Shown in pieces: positions 44,729 through 52,978 of a stretch of 64,000 nucleotides of DNA. The DNA lies in assembly GCF_003572205.1 (NCBI RefSeq), contig NZ_QXNY01000005.1:62001-126000 (forward strand), read 5' to 3'. This DNA comes from Algihabitans albus (GTDB lineage: Bacteria; Pseudomonadota; Alphaproteobacteria; Kiloniellales; DSM-21159). A program made the translations under genes and the position numbers. Every line of letters begins with the position of its first letter. Position 1 is the stretch's first letter. The notes below the pieces were generated by a model. That model was not told the DNA's origin. It did no database searches and saw only the letters and a program-made list of their open reading frames with translations.

Positions 44729-44745
44729 TGAGACTTGCAGTCTCA
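44729..44745. promoter_or_regulatory. Candidate IseR operator between iseK and iseJ
   Basis: TGAGACTTGCAGTCTCA has perfect 7-bp arms around three bases and lies 19 bases before the iseK start, in the divergent promoter region. The size and spacing fit an IclR-type operator; assignment to IseR is inference. Confidence 0.5.
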
Positions 44746-44805
44746 ATAATTGCAGAATAAGTTCAACCTCACAAGACGGTAATTTGGCGAGAGGAAGGCG
44801 TTGCG

Positions 44806-44856
44806 ATGACGGAAGCTGCACAGAAGGCGCAGCTGAGCCGACGGACCGATCGATGA
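44806..44856 (+). CDS. 16-codon upstream ORF coupled to iseJ
   Basis: ATG 44806 has an AGAGGAAGG ribosome site eight bases upstream and encodes MTEAAQKAQLSRRTDR. Its TGA overlaps the iseJ ATG as ATGA. The iseJ start itself has only a weak ribosome site, so translation of this short frame may deliver ribosomes to iseJ. It is too short for homology evidence and could be chance. Confidence 0.35.
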   Translation: MTEAAQKAQLSRRTDR

Positions 44857-46499
44857 GCGGCCTGCAGGCTGACTACGTCGTCGTGGGCGCCGGATCCGCC
44901 GGCTGCGTCCTCGCGAACCGTTTGAGCGCCGATCCGGATGTCCGGGTCGTCCTGCTAGAAGCTGGAGGGCGCGACTGGAACCCCTGGATCCACATCCCCG
45001 TCGGCTACTTCAAGGTGATGCACAATCCGAGCGTCGACTGGTGTTACCGGACGGAGCCGGATCCCGGACTCGCCGGGCGCTCTCTCGACTGGCCGCGCGG
45101 CAAGGTTCTCGGCGGCTCCTCGTCGCTCAACGGACTGCTGTACGTGCGCGGTCAGCACGAGGACTACGACCGCTGGCGCCAGATGGGCAATGTCGGCTGG
45201 GCGGCGGACGACGTCCTCCCCTTCTTCAAGAAGGCCGAGGATCAGGAGCGCGGCGCCGACGATTACCATGGCATCGGGGGCCCGCTGCATGTCTCCAACA
45301 TGCGCCTGCAGCGTCCGATCTGCGATGCCTGGGTGGCCTCGGCTCAGGCGGCCGGCTATCCCTTCAATCCAGACTACAACGGCGCCAGCCAGGAGGGTGT
45401 GGGCTACTTCCAGCTCACGGCCCGCAATGGGCGACGCTGCAGTGCAGCCGTCGCCTACCTGCATCCGGTGCGCAAGCGGCCCAATCTCACCATCGTCACC
45501 AATGCTCAGGTTCTTCGCCTGGACTTCGAGGGCCGGCGGGCGACAGGGGTGGTCTATCGCGACCGCTTCGGTCGCGAGCAGCGCGTCCGGGCGCAAGGCG
45601 AGATCGTGCTCTCGTCGGGTGCGATCGGCTCGCCGCAGATCCTGATGCTGTCTGGGATCGGCGAGGGCGACGTGATCGCGTCCCACGGCATTGCACCGCT
45701 CCTCGACCTACCGGGCGTCGGCAAGAACCTGCAGGATCATCTGCAGGCGCGGCTCGTTTACAAGTGCAACGAGCCGACCCTGAACGACGAGGTGCGCAGC
45801 CTTTTCAACCAGGCCCGCATCGCGCTCAAGTACCTCGCCTTTCGCGCCGGTCCGATGACCATGGCGGCAAGTCTGGCGACGGCGTTCCTGAAGACGCGGC
45901 CCGAGGTCGCGACACCCGACATACAGTTTCATATTCAGCCTTGGTCGGCCGACAGCCCGGGCGAGGGGGTGCACCCCTTTTCCGCCTTCACCGCGTCGGT
46001 CTGTCAGCTGCGACCCGAAAGCCGTGGCGAGATTCGGCTGAAGAGCGCGGACGCCGCCGACCATCCGGCGATCCACCCGAATTATCTCTCCACCCAGCTC
46101 GACTGCGACACCATCGTTAAGGGCGTCCGCATCGCCCGCGAGATTGCCGGCTGCGCTCCGCTGACCAGCAAGATCTCGGAGGAGTTCCGGCCAGGGGTCG
46201 GGGTTGTCAGCGACGACGATCTGCTCGACTGGGTGCGCGGCACGGCGACGACGATCTATCACCCGACGGGTACCTGCAGAATGGGGTTCGACGGTTCGGC
46301 CGTCGTGGATGCACGGCTGAGGGTGCGCGGCATCGAGGGCCTGCGCGTCGCCGACTGTTCGATCATGCCGGAGATCGTCTCCGGCAACACCAACGCACCG
46401 GCAATCATGATCGGCGAGAAGGCCAGCGCCATGATTCGCGAAGACCGGCGGGCCGGGGCGGCGGTTGGCAGAACTCTGCCGCCTGCGGCCGCAGAGTGA
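44853..46499 (+). CDS. iseJ: GMC oxidoreductase, probable isethionate dehydrogenase IseJ
   Basis: 548 residues from ATG 44853. FAD motif YVVVGAGSAGCVLANRLSADPDVRVVLLEAGG, GMC signatures GGSSSLNGLLYVRGQHEDYDRW and GAIGSPQILMLSGIG, and the active-site segments HPTGTCRMG and SGNTNAPAIMIGEKAS are complete. Choline dehydrogenase-like. Known IseJ enzymes are members of this family that oxidise isethionate to sulfoacetaldehyde. The gene is followed 38 bases later by xsc, whose substrate is sulfoacetaldehyde, and it is divergent from a TRAP importer, which supports this assignment over choline or other alcohols. Confidence 0.78.
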   Translation: MSGLQADYVVVGAGSAGCVLANRLSADPDVRVVLLEAGGRDWNPWIHIPVGYFKVMHNPSVDWCYRTEPDPGLAGRSLDWPRGKVLGGSSSLNGLLYVRGQHEDYDRWRQMGNVGWAADDVLPFFKKAEDQERGADDYHGIGGPLHVSNMRLQRPICDAWVASAQAAGYPFNPDYNGASQEGVGYFQLTARNGRRCSAAVAYLHPVRKRPNLTIVTNAQVLRLDFEGRRATGVVYRDRFGREQRVRAQGEIVLSSGAIGSPQILMLSGIGEGDVIASHGIAPLLDLPGVGKNLQDHLQARLVYKCNEPTLNDEVRSLFNQARIALKYLAFRAGPMTMAASLATAFLKTRPEVATPDIQFHIQPWSADSPGEGVHPFSAFTASVCQLRPESRGEIRLKSADAADHPAIHPNYLSTQLDCDTIVKGVRIAREIAGCAPLTSKISEEFRPGVGVVSDDDLLDWVRGTATTIYHPTGTCRMGFDGSAVVDARLRVRGIEGLRVADCSIMPEIVSGNTNAPAIMIGEKASAMIREDRRAGAAVGRTLPPAAAE

Positions 46500-46537
46500 C
46501 GTCAGGGTCGCAAAAGGAAATCAAGGGAGATGAAGCG

Positions 46538-48313
46538 ATGAAAATGACGACGGAAGAAGCCTTTGTGAAGGTCCTGCAGATGCACGGCATTCGCCATGCC
46601 TTTGGCATCATCGGCTCGGCGATGATGCCGGTGTCGGACCTCTTTCCGAGGGCCGGCGTGACCTTCTGGGACTGCGCGCATGAGTCCAATGCGGCGCTGA
46701 TCGCCGACGGCTACACCCGGACGACCGGGAAGATGGCTATGGCGATCGCGCAGAACGGTCCGGGCGTCACCGGCTTCGTGACGGCGATCAAGACCGCTTA
46801 CTGGAACCACACACCGATGTTGCTGGTCTCGCCGCAGGCCGCGAACAAGACCATCGGGCAAGGCGGTTTCCAGGAAGTCGATCAGATGGCTCTGTTCCAG
46901 GACATGGTCTGCTATCAGGAGGAGGTGCGCGATCCCTCGCGTATGGCCGAGGTGCTCAACCGGGTCATCGAGAAGGCCTGGCGCGGCTGCGCGCCTGCGC
47001 AGATCAACATACCGCGCGACTTCTGGACCCAGCAGGTCGACATCGACATGCCGCAGATCGTCCGTCTCGAGCGGCCCTCCGGTGGTGCCCAGGCCATCGC
47101 AGAGGCGGCCAAGCTGCTGTCGGAAGCCCGCTTCCCGGTGATCCTGAACGGAGCCGGTGTCGTGGTCGGGAACGCTATCGCGGACTCGCAGGCCCTGGCC
47201 GAACGGCTCGATGCACCGGTCTGCTGCGGTTACCAGCATAACGACGCCTTCCCGGGCAGCCACCCGCTCGCCGTCGGTCCGCTCGGCTACAACGGCTCGA
47301 AGGCGGCCATGGAACTGATCGCCGAGGCAGACGTCGTTCTGGCTCTCGGTACGCGGCTCAATCCTTTCTCGACGCTGCCGGGCTATGGCATCGACTACTG
47401 GCCGAAGCAGGCGAAGATCATCCAGGTCGATATCAACACCGACCGCATCGGCTTGACCAAGAAGGTCACGGTGGGCATCGGTGGTGACGCCAAGCAGGTC
47501 GCGCAGCAGATTCTCGCGCAGCTGGCACCGAACGCCGGCGACGCCGGCCGCGCCGAGCGCAAGGCGAAGATCCACCAGACAAAATCCGCCTGGTTGCAGA
47601 TGCTCTCCTCGCTCGATCACGAGGACGACGATCCGGGTACGGTTTGGAACCAGGAGGCGCGGGAGCGCGACGCCGATCGTATGTCGCCGCGTCAGGCCTG
47701 GCGGGCGATCCAGGCGGCCTTGCCGCAGGATGTCATCATCTCCACCGACATTGGCAACAACTGCGCGATCGGCAACGCCTACCCAACCTTCGAGCACGGT
47801 CGGCGCTATCTGGCACCGGGGATGTTCGGGCCTTGCGGCTACGGATTCCCGGCGATCATCGGGGCCAAGATCGGTTGTCCCGATGTTCCGGTGATCGGAT
47901 TTGCCGGCGACGGCGCCTTCGGGATCTCCATGAACGAAATGACCTCGATCGGCCGCGAGGAATGGCCGGCGATCACCATGGTCATCTTCAGGAACTACCA
48001 ATGGGGCGCGGAGAAGCGCAACACGACGCTCTGGTACGACAACAACTTCGTCGGTACCGAGCTGAATCCTCGTTTCTCCTTCGCAAAGGTCGCCGAGGGC
48101 TGCCAGCTGAAGGGCGTCAGCGTGCGCACCCAGGAGGAACTGACGGCAGCATTGCGCCAGGCGGTCGAGGATCAGGCGCAGGGCGAGTCGACCTTCGTCG
48201 AGGTGATCCTGAACCAGGAGCTGGGCGAGCCCTTCCGTCGCGATGCGATGAAGAAGCCCGTGCCGGTCGCGGGCATCGATCCGGCGGACATGTGCGAACA
48301 GATGCCGGTGTGA
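46538..48313 (+). CDS. xsc: Sulfoacetaldehyde acetyltransferase
   Basis: 591 residues from ATG 46538, preceded by GGGAGA. A three-domain thiamine diphosphate enzyme: N-terminal glutamate in CAHESNAALIADGYTRTTGKMAMAIAQNGPGVTGFV, and the diphosphate motif GFAGDGAFGISMNEMTSIGREEWPAITMVIFRNYQWGAEKRNTT. The GPG and NYQWGAEK sequences are characteristic of Xsc. It converts sulfoacetaldehyde and phosphate into acetyl phosphate and sulfite. Downstream pta uses the acetyl phosphate. Xsc is the hallmark of taurine and isethionate breakdown. Confidence 0.95.
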   Translation: MKMTTEEAFVKVLQMHGIRHAFGIIGSAMMPVSDLFPRAGVTFWDCAHESNAALIADGYTRTTGKMAMAIAQNGPGVTGFVTAIKTAYWNHTPMLLVSPQAANKTIGQGGFQEVDQMALFQDMVCYQEEVRDPSRMAEVLNRVIEKAWRGCAPAQINIPRDFWTQQVDIDMPQIVRLERPSGGAQAIAEAAKLLSEARFPVILNGAGVVVGNAIADSQALAERLDAPVCCGYQHNDAFPGSHPLAVGPLGYNGSKAAMELIAEADVVLALGTRLNPFSTLPGYGIDYWPKQAKIIQVDINTDRIGLTKKVTVGIGGDAKQVAQQILAQLAPNAGDAGRAERKAKIHQTKSAWLQMLSSLDHEDDDPGTVWNQEARERDADRMSPRQAWRAIQAALPQDVIISTDIGNNCAIGNAYPTFEHGRRYLAPGMFGPCGYGFPAIIGAKIGCPDVPVIGFAGDGAFGISMNEMTSIGREEWPAITMVIFRNYQWGAEKRNTTLWYDNNFVGTELNPRFSFAKVAEGCQLKGVSVRTQEELTAALRQAVEDQAQGESTFVEVILNQELGEPFRRDAMKKPVPVAGIDPADMCEQMPV

Positions 48314-48383
48314 ACGTCCGGCTGTTCCGGGACGGGACCGGCGCCGACCGCCCTTTGGGCGTTCCACGCGCCGGGACGCCTCG

Positions 48384-49412
48384 ATGACCGATCAATCTTC
48401 AGACCGACCGTCGGCGCGGCAGCGCTTCGTCGCGCCGCTGGTGGGGCTCGCGCCGGGGTTCTTGGTTTGCGCAACGGTCGCGTTCGCCGCGCAGTTCCTG
48501 TCGGATCATTACGGCGCGCCGGCGATGCTGATGGCACTCCTCCTCGGGATCGCCTTCCATTTCCTGGCGGAGGAAGGGCCTTCGGCGGCCGGTGTCGCCT
48601 TCACCTCCAGAAGCGTGCTGCGCTTCGGCGTCGCGCTGCTGGGGGCCCGGATCAGCGCCGAACTGGTGATGGATCTTGGGGCGGACACGATCGCGTTGAT
48701 CGTTTCGGCCGTCGCGGCGACGATTCTTTTCGGCCTCCTCGCCGCCAGGCTGCTCGGCCGCGGTTGGCGTTTGGCCCTTCTGACGGGCGGGTCGGTGGCC
48801 ATCTGCGGCGCCTCCGCCGCGATGGCGATCGCCGCGGTCTTGCCGCGCAACCACCTGTCCGAACGCAACCTGATTTTCACGATCATCGGCGTCACCGCTT
48901 TGTCCACCGTCGCCATGATCGTCTATCCGCTCCTGACCGCGGCTTTTGCGATGGATGACCGCGCGGCCGGCATCTTCATCGGCGCAACGATCCACGACGT
49001 GGCTCAGGTCGTGGGCGCCGGTTTCTCGATCTCCGAGACGGCGGGCGAAACCGCGACCCTCGTCAAGCTGATGCGCGTGACGCTGCTGGCCCCTCTCGTC
49101 CTGCTTCTCTCGCTCTCGCTGCGCAGTCTCGCGACCGAGCCGACGGGAAAGAAACCCCCATTGGTGCCCGGCTTCGTCGTCGGTTTCGTCGTCCTGGCAG
49201 GCCTCAACTCCTTGAGTCTGGTTCCGGAGGCGCTCGCTGCGCTCCTCGTCGATCTATCCCGCTGGGCGCTGCTCTTCGGAATTGCGGCGGTTGGCATGAA
49301 GACGTCCTTGAGGAGCATCAAGGATGTCGGCGCTGCCGCCATCGTCCTGATCGTCGCCGAGACGTTCTTCATCGCACTTTTTGTGGCCGGTGGGCTGCAC
49401 CTCGTCGGCTAG
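48384..49412 (+). CDS. YeiH family membrane protein, putative sulfate/sulfite exporter
   Basis: 342 residues with about ten hydrophobic segments. [57 protein letters not shown] and [35 protein letters not shown] are conserved YeiH-family sequences. Such proteins accompany xsc in many sulfonate operons and are proposed to export sulfur anions. Placement between xsc and pta supports a role in disposing of the sulfite released by Xsc. Confidence 0.85.
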   Translation: MTDQSSDRPSARQRFVAPLVGLAPGFLVCATVAFAAQFLSDHYGAPAMLMALLLGIAFHFLAEEGPSAAGVAFTSRSVLRFGVALLGARISAELVMDLGADTIALIVSAVAATILFGLLAARLLGRGWRLALLTGGSVAICGASAAMAIAAVLPRNHLSERNLIFTIIGVTALSTVAMIVYPLLTAAFAMDDRAAGIFIGATIHDVAQVVGAGFSISETAGETATLVKLMRVTLLAPLVLLLSLSLRSLATEPTGKKPPLVPGFVVGFVVLAGLNSLSLVPEALAALLVDLSRWALLFGIAAVGMKTSLRSIKDVGAAAIVLIVAETFFIALFVAGGLHLVG

Positions 49413-49422
49413 GGAGGACGGC

Positions 49423-50466
49423 ATGAAACCGCTCGAGCGTCTGATCGACAAGGCCAAGGCGATGCCGCGCCACATCGTGCTTGCCGAAGGAACGGATCCG
49501 CGTGTGCTGGAGGCGGCCGTGAGAGCGGAGCGCGAGGGCCTGGCGATACCGATACTTCTCGGCGATCGGACCGAGATCGAGGCCGGACTGCGGAGTCTCG
49601 GTGCCGCGACCGAGCGCTTCCGGCTCGAGGATCCCTCGGCATCGGGGCTTCATGCCGGCTTCGTCGAGCGTTATCTCGAGCTGCGGCGGGCGAAGGGGGC
49701 GAGCGAAGCCGACGCGGTGGCGGCGATAACCGACCCGATGGGTTTCGCCGCCATGATGGTGCGCGAGGGGTCGGCAGACGGCATGATCGGCGGAGCGGTG
49801 GCTACCACCGCGCATACCGTGCGGACGGCGCTGCGAGTCATTGGGCAGGCGGCGGACAGCTCGCTTGTTTCGAGCTTCTTTCTGATGCTGCTTTGCGCGG
49901 CGGAGCACACGAAGAAGGGGGCCATCCTCTTCGCCGATTGCGGGCTCGTGGTCGATCCCGATGCGGATGAACTGGCCCAAATCGCGCTTGCCTCCGCGCG
50001 CTCCTGCAGCCTGCTGACGGGGGAGGAGCCACGCGTTGCCATGCTGTCTTTCTCGACACTGGGAAGTGCCGAACATGCAAGGATCGAGAAGGTGGTGCAG
50101 GCGACGGCGAAAGTGCGCGCGCTCGAACCGGGACTATCCATCGACGGAGAGCTGCAGTTCGACGCGGCCTTCGTGCCGGTGGTCAACAGGGCCAAGGCGC
50201 CGGCTTCGCAAACGCGCGGTCGCGCGAACGTCTTCGTCTTCCCCAATCTCGATGCCGGCAACATCGGCTACAAGATCGCCCAGCGCATCGGCGGCGCGAT
50301 CGCCATCGGGCCTATCCTGCAGGGATTGGCGCGACCGGCCAATGACTTGTCGCGCGGCTGCGACGCCAACGATATCTACGCGATGATGGCGGTAACCGGG
50401 GTGCAGGCCCAGGAAGCGACCCGGTTGCGTACGAATCCGCCGGCAGCAGCCTGGCAAGGAATCTGA
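49423..50466 (+). CDS. pta: Phosphate acetyltransferase (sulfonate-pathway type)
   Basis: 347 residues from ATG 49423, with AGGGAGG upstream. The short form of the PTA/PTB fold: [84 protein letters not shown] and [43 protein letters not shown]. Converts acetyl phosphate from Xsc to acetyl-CoA for central metabolism. Completes the isethionate operon. Confidence 0.93.
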   Translation: MKPLERLIDKAKAMPRHIVLAEGTDPRVLEAAVRAEREGLAIPILLGDRTEIEAGLRSLGAATERFRLEDPSASGLHAGFVERYLELRRAKGASEADAVAAITDPMGFAAMMVREGSADGMIGGAVATTAHTVRTALRVIGQAADSSLVSSFFLMLLCAAEHTKKGAILFADCGLVVDPDADELAQIALASARSCSLLTGEEPRVAMLSFSTLGSAEHARIEKVVQATAKVRALEPGLSIDGELQFDAAFVPVVNRAKAPASQTRGRANVFVFPNLDAGNIGYKIAQRIGGAIAIGPILQGLARPANDLSRGCDANDIYAMMAVTGVQAQEATRLRTNPPAAAWQGI

Positions 50467-50495
50467 GACGGGTCTCGCCAAGCCGTGCGGCCGCT

Positions 50496-51398
50496 TCACT
50501 GAGCCGCCGAGAGCTCTGCTTGCAGACTCTGGGCTTGGCGGGTGAGGGCGTCGTGAAAGGTCTCTATCACCGCGGACCGCGCGGAGTTCATGCGTTGCAC
50601 AGTGCCGATTTGCCGGGACGTGGGCGGGTCGCCGAACGGCACCCAGGCCAGGGTCGCGGCGTTCTCGTCGCGCAGTGAGATCAAGGGTACGACCGACACA
50701 CCCAAACCCGCTTTCACGCATTCGATCGCCGCTGGCATCGTGTCGACGACGACAACGTCTCGCGGCGAAAGGCCAAGACGCGAGATCTCGGTATCGATCT
50801 GATTGGCGAGGGGCACGTTGGTCCTGTAGCGAATGTAGGGCCAGCCGGTCAGCCTGTCCTGCGCACTTTGCCGCCGGGCCGCCGCCGGTCCGACGATGAC
50901 CAGCGGTTCGCTCAGGAACGGGGTCCATTTCAGACTGGGCGGCACGCCGACATGTTCCGCGACCAGTGCCACGTCCAGCCGGCCGGAGACCACGTCGCTC
51001 ATCAGCGCTTGTGAAAAGCCCACCGTCAACCGAAAGGTCAGGTGGGGATAGGTCTCGCGCAGATCGGCGATGGCCCGAGGCAGTAGGCCGACGGTGCAGG
51101 TGCGCAGCGAACCGATGTTGAGCGTCCCCGTCACGCTGGCGCCCGAAATGTCGGTGCGGGTGTCGTCGACGATCTGGAGGATCGTGCGCGCGGCCTGCAG
51201 AAGCTGCACGCCCTTGGCATTGAGTGCTGGCGGGCGCCGGGAGCGGTCGAACATCGGAAACCCGATCTCCTTTTCCAGCGCAGCGATCTGTTGGCTGACG
51301 GCCGAAGGAGTCAGATTCACCTTACGTGCGGCTGCCGCGAAGTTACCCTGTTCCGCGATGGCCAAGAGGGTTTGCAGTTGCCGTGTGTCCATGGACAT
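50496..51398 (-). CDS. LysR family transcriptional regulator
   Basis: 300 residues; ATG 51398 or the ATG two codons on. Helix-turn-helix: LQTLLAIAEQGNFAAAARKVNLTPSAVSQQIAALEKEIGFPMFDRS; then a LysR effector domain. Divergent from the tripartite tricarboxylate importer, with a T-N11-A style inverted repeat in the A/T-rich gap. The likely activator of tctCBA and the gamma-glutamyltransferase gene. Confidence 0.9.
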   Translation of the reverse strand: MSMDTRQLQTLLAIAEQGNFAAAARKVNLTPSAVSQQIAALEKEIGFPMFDRSRRPPALNAKGVQLLQAARTILQIVDDTRTDISGASVTGTLNIGSLRTCTVGLLPRAIADLRETYPHLTFRLTVGFSQALMSDVVSGRLDVALVAEHVGVPPSLKWTPFLSEPLVIVGPAAARRQSAQDRLTGWPYIRYRTNVPLANQIDTEISRLGLSPRDVVVVDTMPAAIECVKAGLGVSVVPLISLRDENAATLAWVPFGDPPTSRQIGTVQRMNSARSAVIETFHDALTRQAQSLQAELSAAQ

Positions 51399-51431
51399 AG
51401 ATTAAGTTTTTCTAATTAAATAAACAAGAAG

Positions 51432-51446
51432 TTATCGCTTTGATAA
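51432..51446. promoter_or_regulatory. LysR-box-like inverted repeat before tctC
   Basis: TTATCGCTTTGATAA: arms TTATC and GATAA around five bases, containing T-N11-A. It lies 34 bases before the lysR start in an A/T-rich stretch (51405-51460) that stands out from the GC-rich surroundings. Confidence 0.5.
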
Positions 51447-51512
51447 GAAATAATGCACGTTAGAGTAGGGTTTATAACGAGAATCCAAAAATACTGAACA
51501 GGAGCCGAGGCT

Positions 51513-52463
51513 ATGAAAATGCTACGCGCCGTGATTGCCGTAGCGGGGACGCTTGGCGCCGTGATGGCACCCGTCGCCGCGCAGGCGGACTATCCCGAAA
51601 AACCCGTTGAGTTCATCGTGCCCTGGGGACCGGGCGGCGGCAGCGACACGCTGATGCGGATCGTTGCGAACAACATCGAGCCCTACCTCGGGCAGGCCAT
51701 GCCGGTCATCAACATGCCCGGCGTCAGCGGCACCGTCGGCCTGGCCGAGGCCTCGAGGCGCACGGCGGACGGTTACACGGTCAGTCAGGTGCATGAAGGG
51801 CTTCTCGTGGCCAATGAGACTGGCCTGACGGAGCTCAACTGGGACGATTTCGACCCGATCGGCCTCATGACCGTCTCGCCTCAGTTCTTGGTCGTCAATG
51901 CCGACCGCCCCTACGAGACGTTCGAGGAGTTCGTGGCTTACGCCCAAGCGAATCCCGGTGACGTTACGATGGGTGTCACGCTGGGCGGCGTGCCGCATCT
52001 CCATGCCGCAATGATCGAAGAGGCCTTCGGGATCGAGTTCTCCTACGTTGGCTACGAAGGCACGGGCGAACGCATCCGCGCCCTGGTTGGCGGCAATCTG
52101 GACGCCGCGATCGGCGATATCGCCTCCTCCAAGCAATTCGTCGACAACGGCGATCTGATCTTCCTGGCCACCGGTCACCCCGAGCGCATGGAGCAAACGC
52201 CGGACGTGCCGACCTTCAAGGAGTTGGGCGGCGATCTGGAGCTGATGATCACCCGCGGCATCGTGATGCCCAAGGGCAGTCCGGAGGAAGCCCGCGACGC
52301 CTTGGAGACGGCCCTCCGGCAACTGGCGTCGGATCAATCCTTCATCGAGCAGATGAACAACGTCGGCAGCGAGGTCGGTTTCCGCGGCCAGGCCGACTAT
52401 GCCGACTATCTCACCGATCTGACCGAGACGGTGCAGCGCCTATCGACTCGGCTTGCCCCCTAG
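51513..52463 (+). CDS. Tripartite tricarboxylate transporter substrate-binding protein (TctC/Bug family)
   Basis: 316 residues with a signal peptide ending QADYPEK and AGGAG eight bases before the ATG. YPEKPVEFIVPWGPGGGSDTLMRIVANNIEPYLGQAMPVINMPGVSGTVGLAEASRRTADGYTV is the Bug-fold opening, with the two carboxylate-binding loops. The periplasmic receptor for the TctBA permease that follows. Ligands in the family include citrate, tartrate, terephthalate and amino acids. Confidence 0.92.
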   Translation: MKMLRAVIAVAGTLGAVMAPVAAQADYPEKPVEFIVPWGPGGGSDTLMRIVANNIEPYLGQAMPVINMPGVSGTVGLAEASRRTADGYTVSQVHEGLLVANETGLTELNWDDFDPIGLMTVSPQFLVVNADRPYETFEEFVAYAQANPGDVTMGVTLGGVPHLHAAMIEEAFGIEFSYVGYEGTGERIRALVGGNLDAAIGDIASSKQFVDNGDLIFLATGHPERMEQTPDVPTFKELGGDLELMITRGIVMPKGSPEEARDALETALRQLASDQSFIEQMNNVGSEVGFRGQADYADYLTDLTETVQRLSTRLAP

Positions 52464-52471
52464 GCGCGCCG

Positions 52472-52975
52472 ATGGCAGGGACGAAACCCGAAGGGAACGA
52501 GGCGGGCGGTGTCGCCCGCCTCATCTCCTACTGCGTCGTACTGGGGGTGTCCGCGTTTCTGTTCATCGACGCGCGCGGTCTGCCCACCAGCCGATGGGAA
52601 GTTCTGGGGGCCGGAGCCTTCCCGCAACTCGTCTTCGGACTGCTGTGTGTGCTGTCGGCTCTCGCGATCGTCGGAGCTTTGCGCAAGTTGAGCATGACCG
52701 GCGCCGCGGGTTTTGCAGCCGCGGCGGCACACTGGCTGCGCAGTCGCCACCTCGTCTTGGTCATGGCGATCTGTTTCAGTGCCTATCTTCTGGCGATCCC
52801 GCAGTTCGGGTTCTCCATCGCGACCTTCGCGTTCCTGATGGTCGCGCAGCTGGCTTTGGCTCCGCGCACCTGGAAATCGCTGCTGCTGGCGCTGGGCATC
52901 GCCACGGTCTTCTCGTTCGGGCTGAATGCGCTTTTCGCCGAGCTGTTCAACGTATTTCTGCCACGCGGAGCTTGA
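52472..52975 (+). CDS. Tripartite tricarboxylate transporter small permease (TctB)
   Basis: 167 residues with four membrane helices and the WEVLGAGAFPQLVFGLLCVLSALAIV segment common in TctB proteins. Between tctC and tctA, three bases from the latter. Confidence 0.88.
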   Translation: MAGTKPEGNEAGGVARLISYCVVLGVSAFLFIDARGLPTSRWEVLGAGAFPQLVFGLLCVLSALAIVGALRKLSMTGAAGFAAAAAHWLRSRHLVLVMAICFSAYLLAIPQFGFSIATFAFLMVAQLALAPRTWKSLLLALGIATVFSFGLNALFAELFNVFLPRGA

Positions 52976-52978
52976 CCG

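Noticed and set aside
46502-48367. 621-codon minus-strand open frame opposite xsc
   Set aside because: Xsc is unmistakable on the plus strand; the antisense product is Arg/Leu/Asp/His-rich with no domain pattern.
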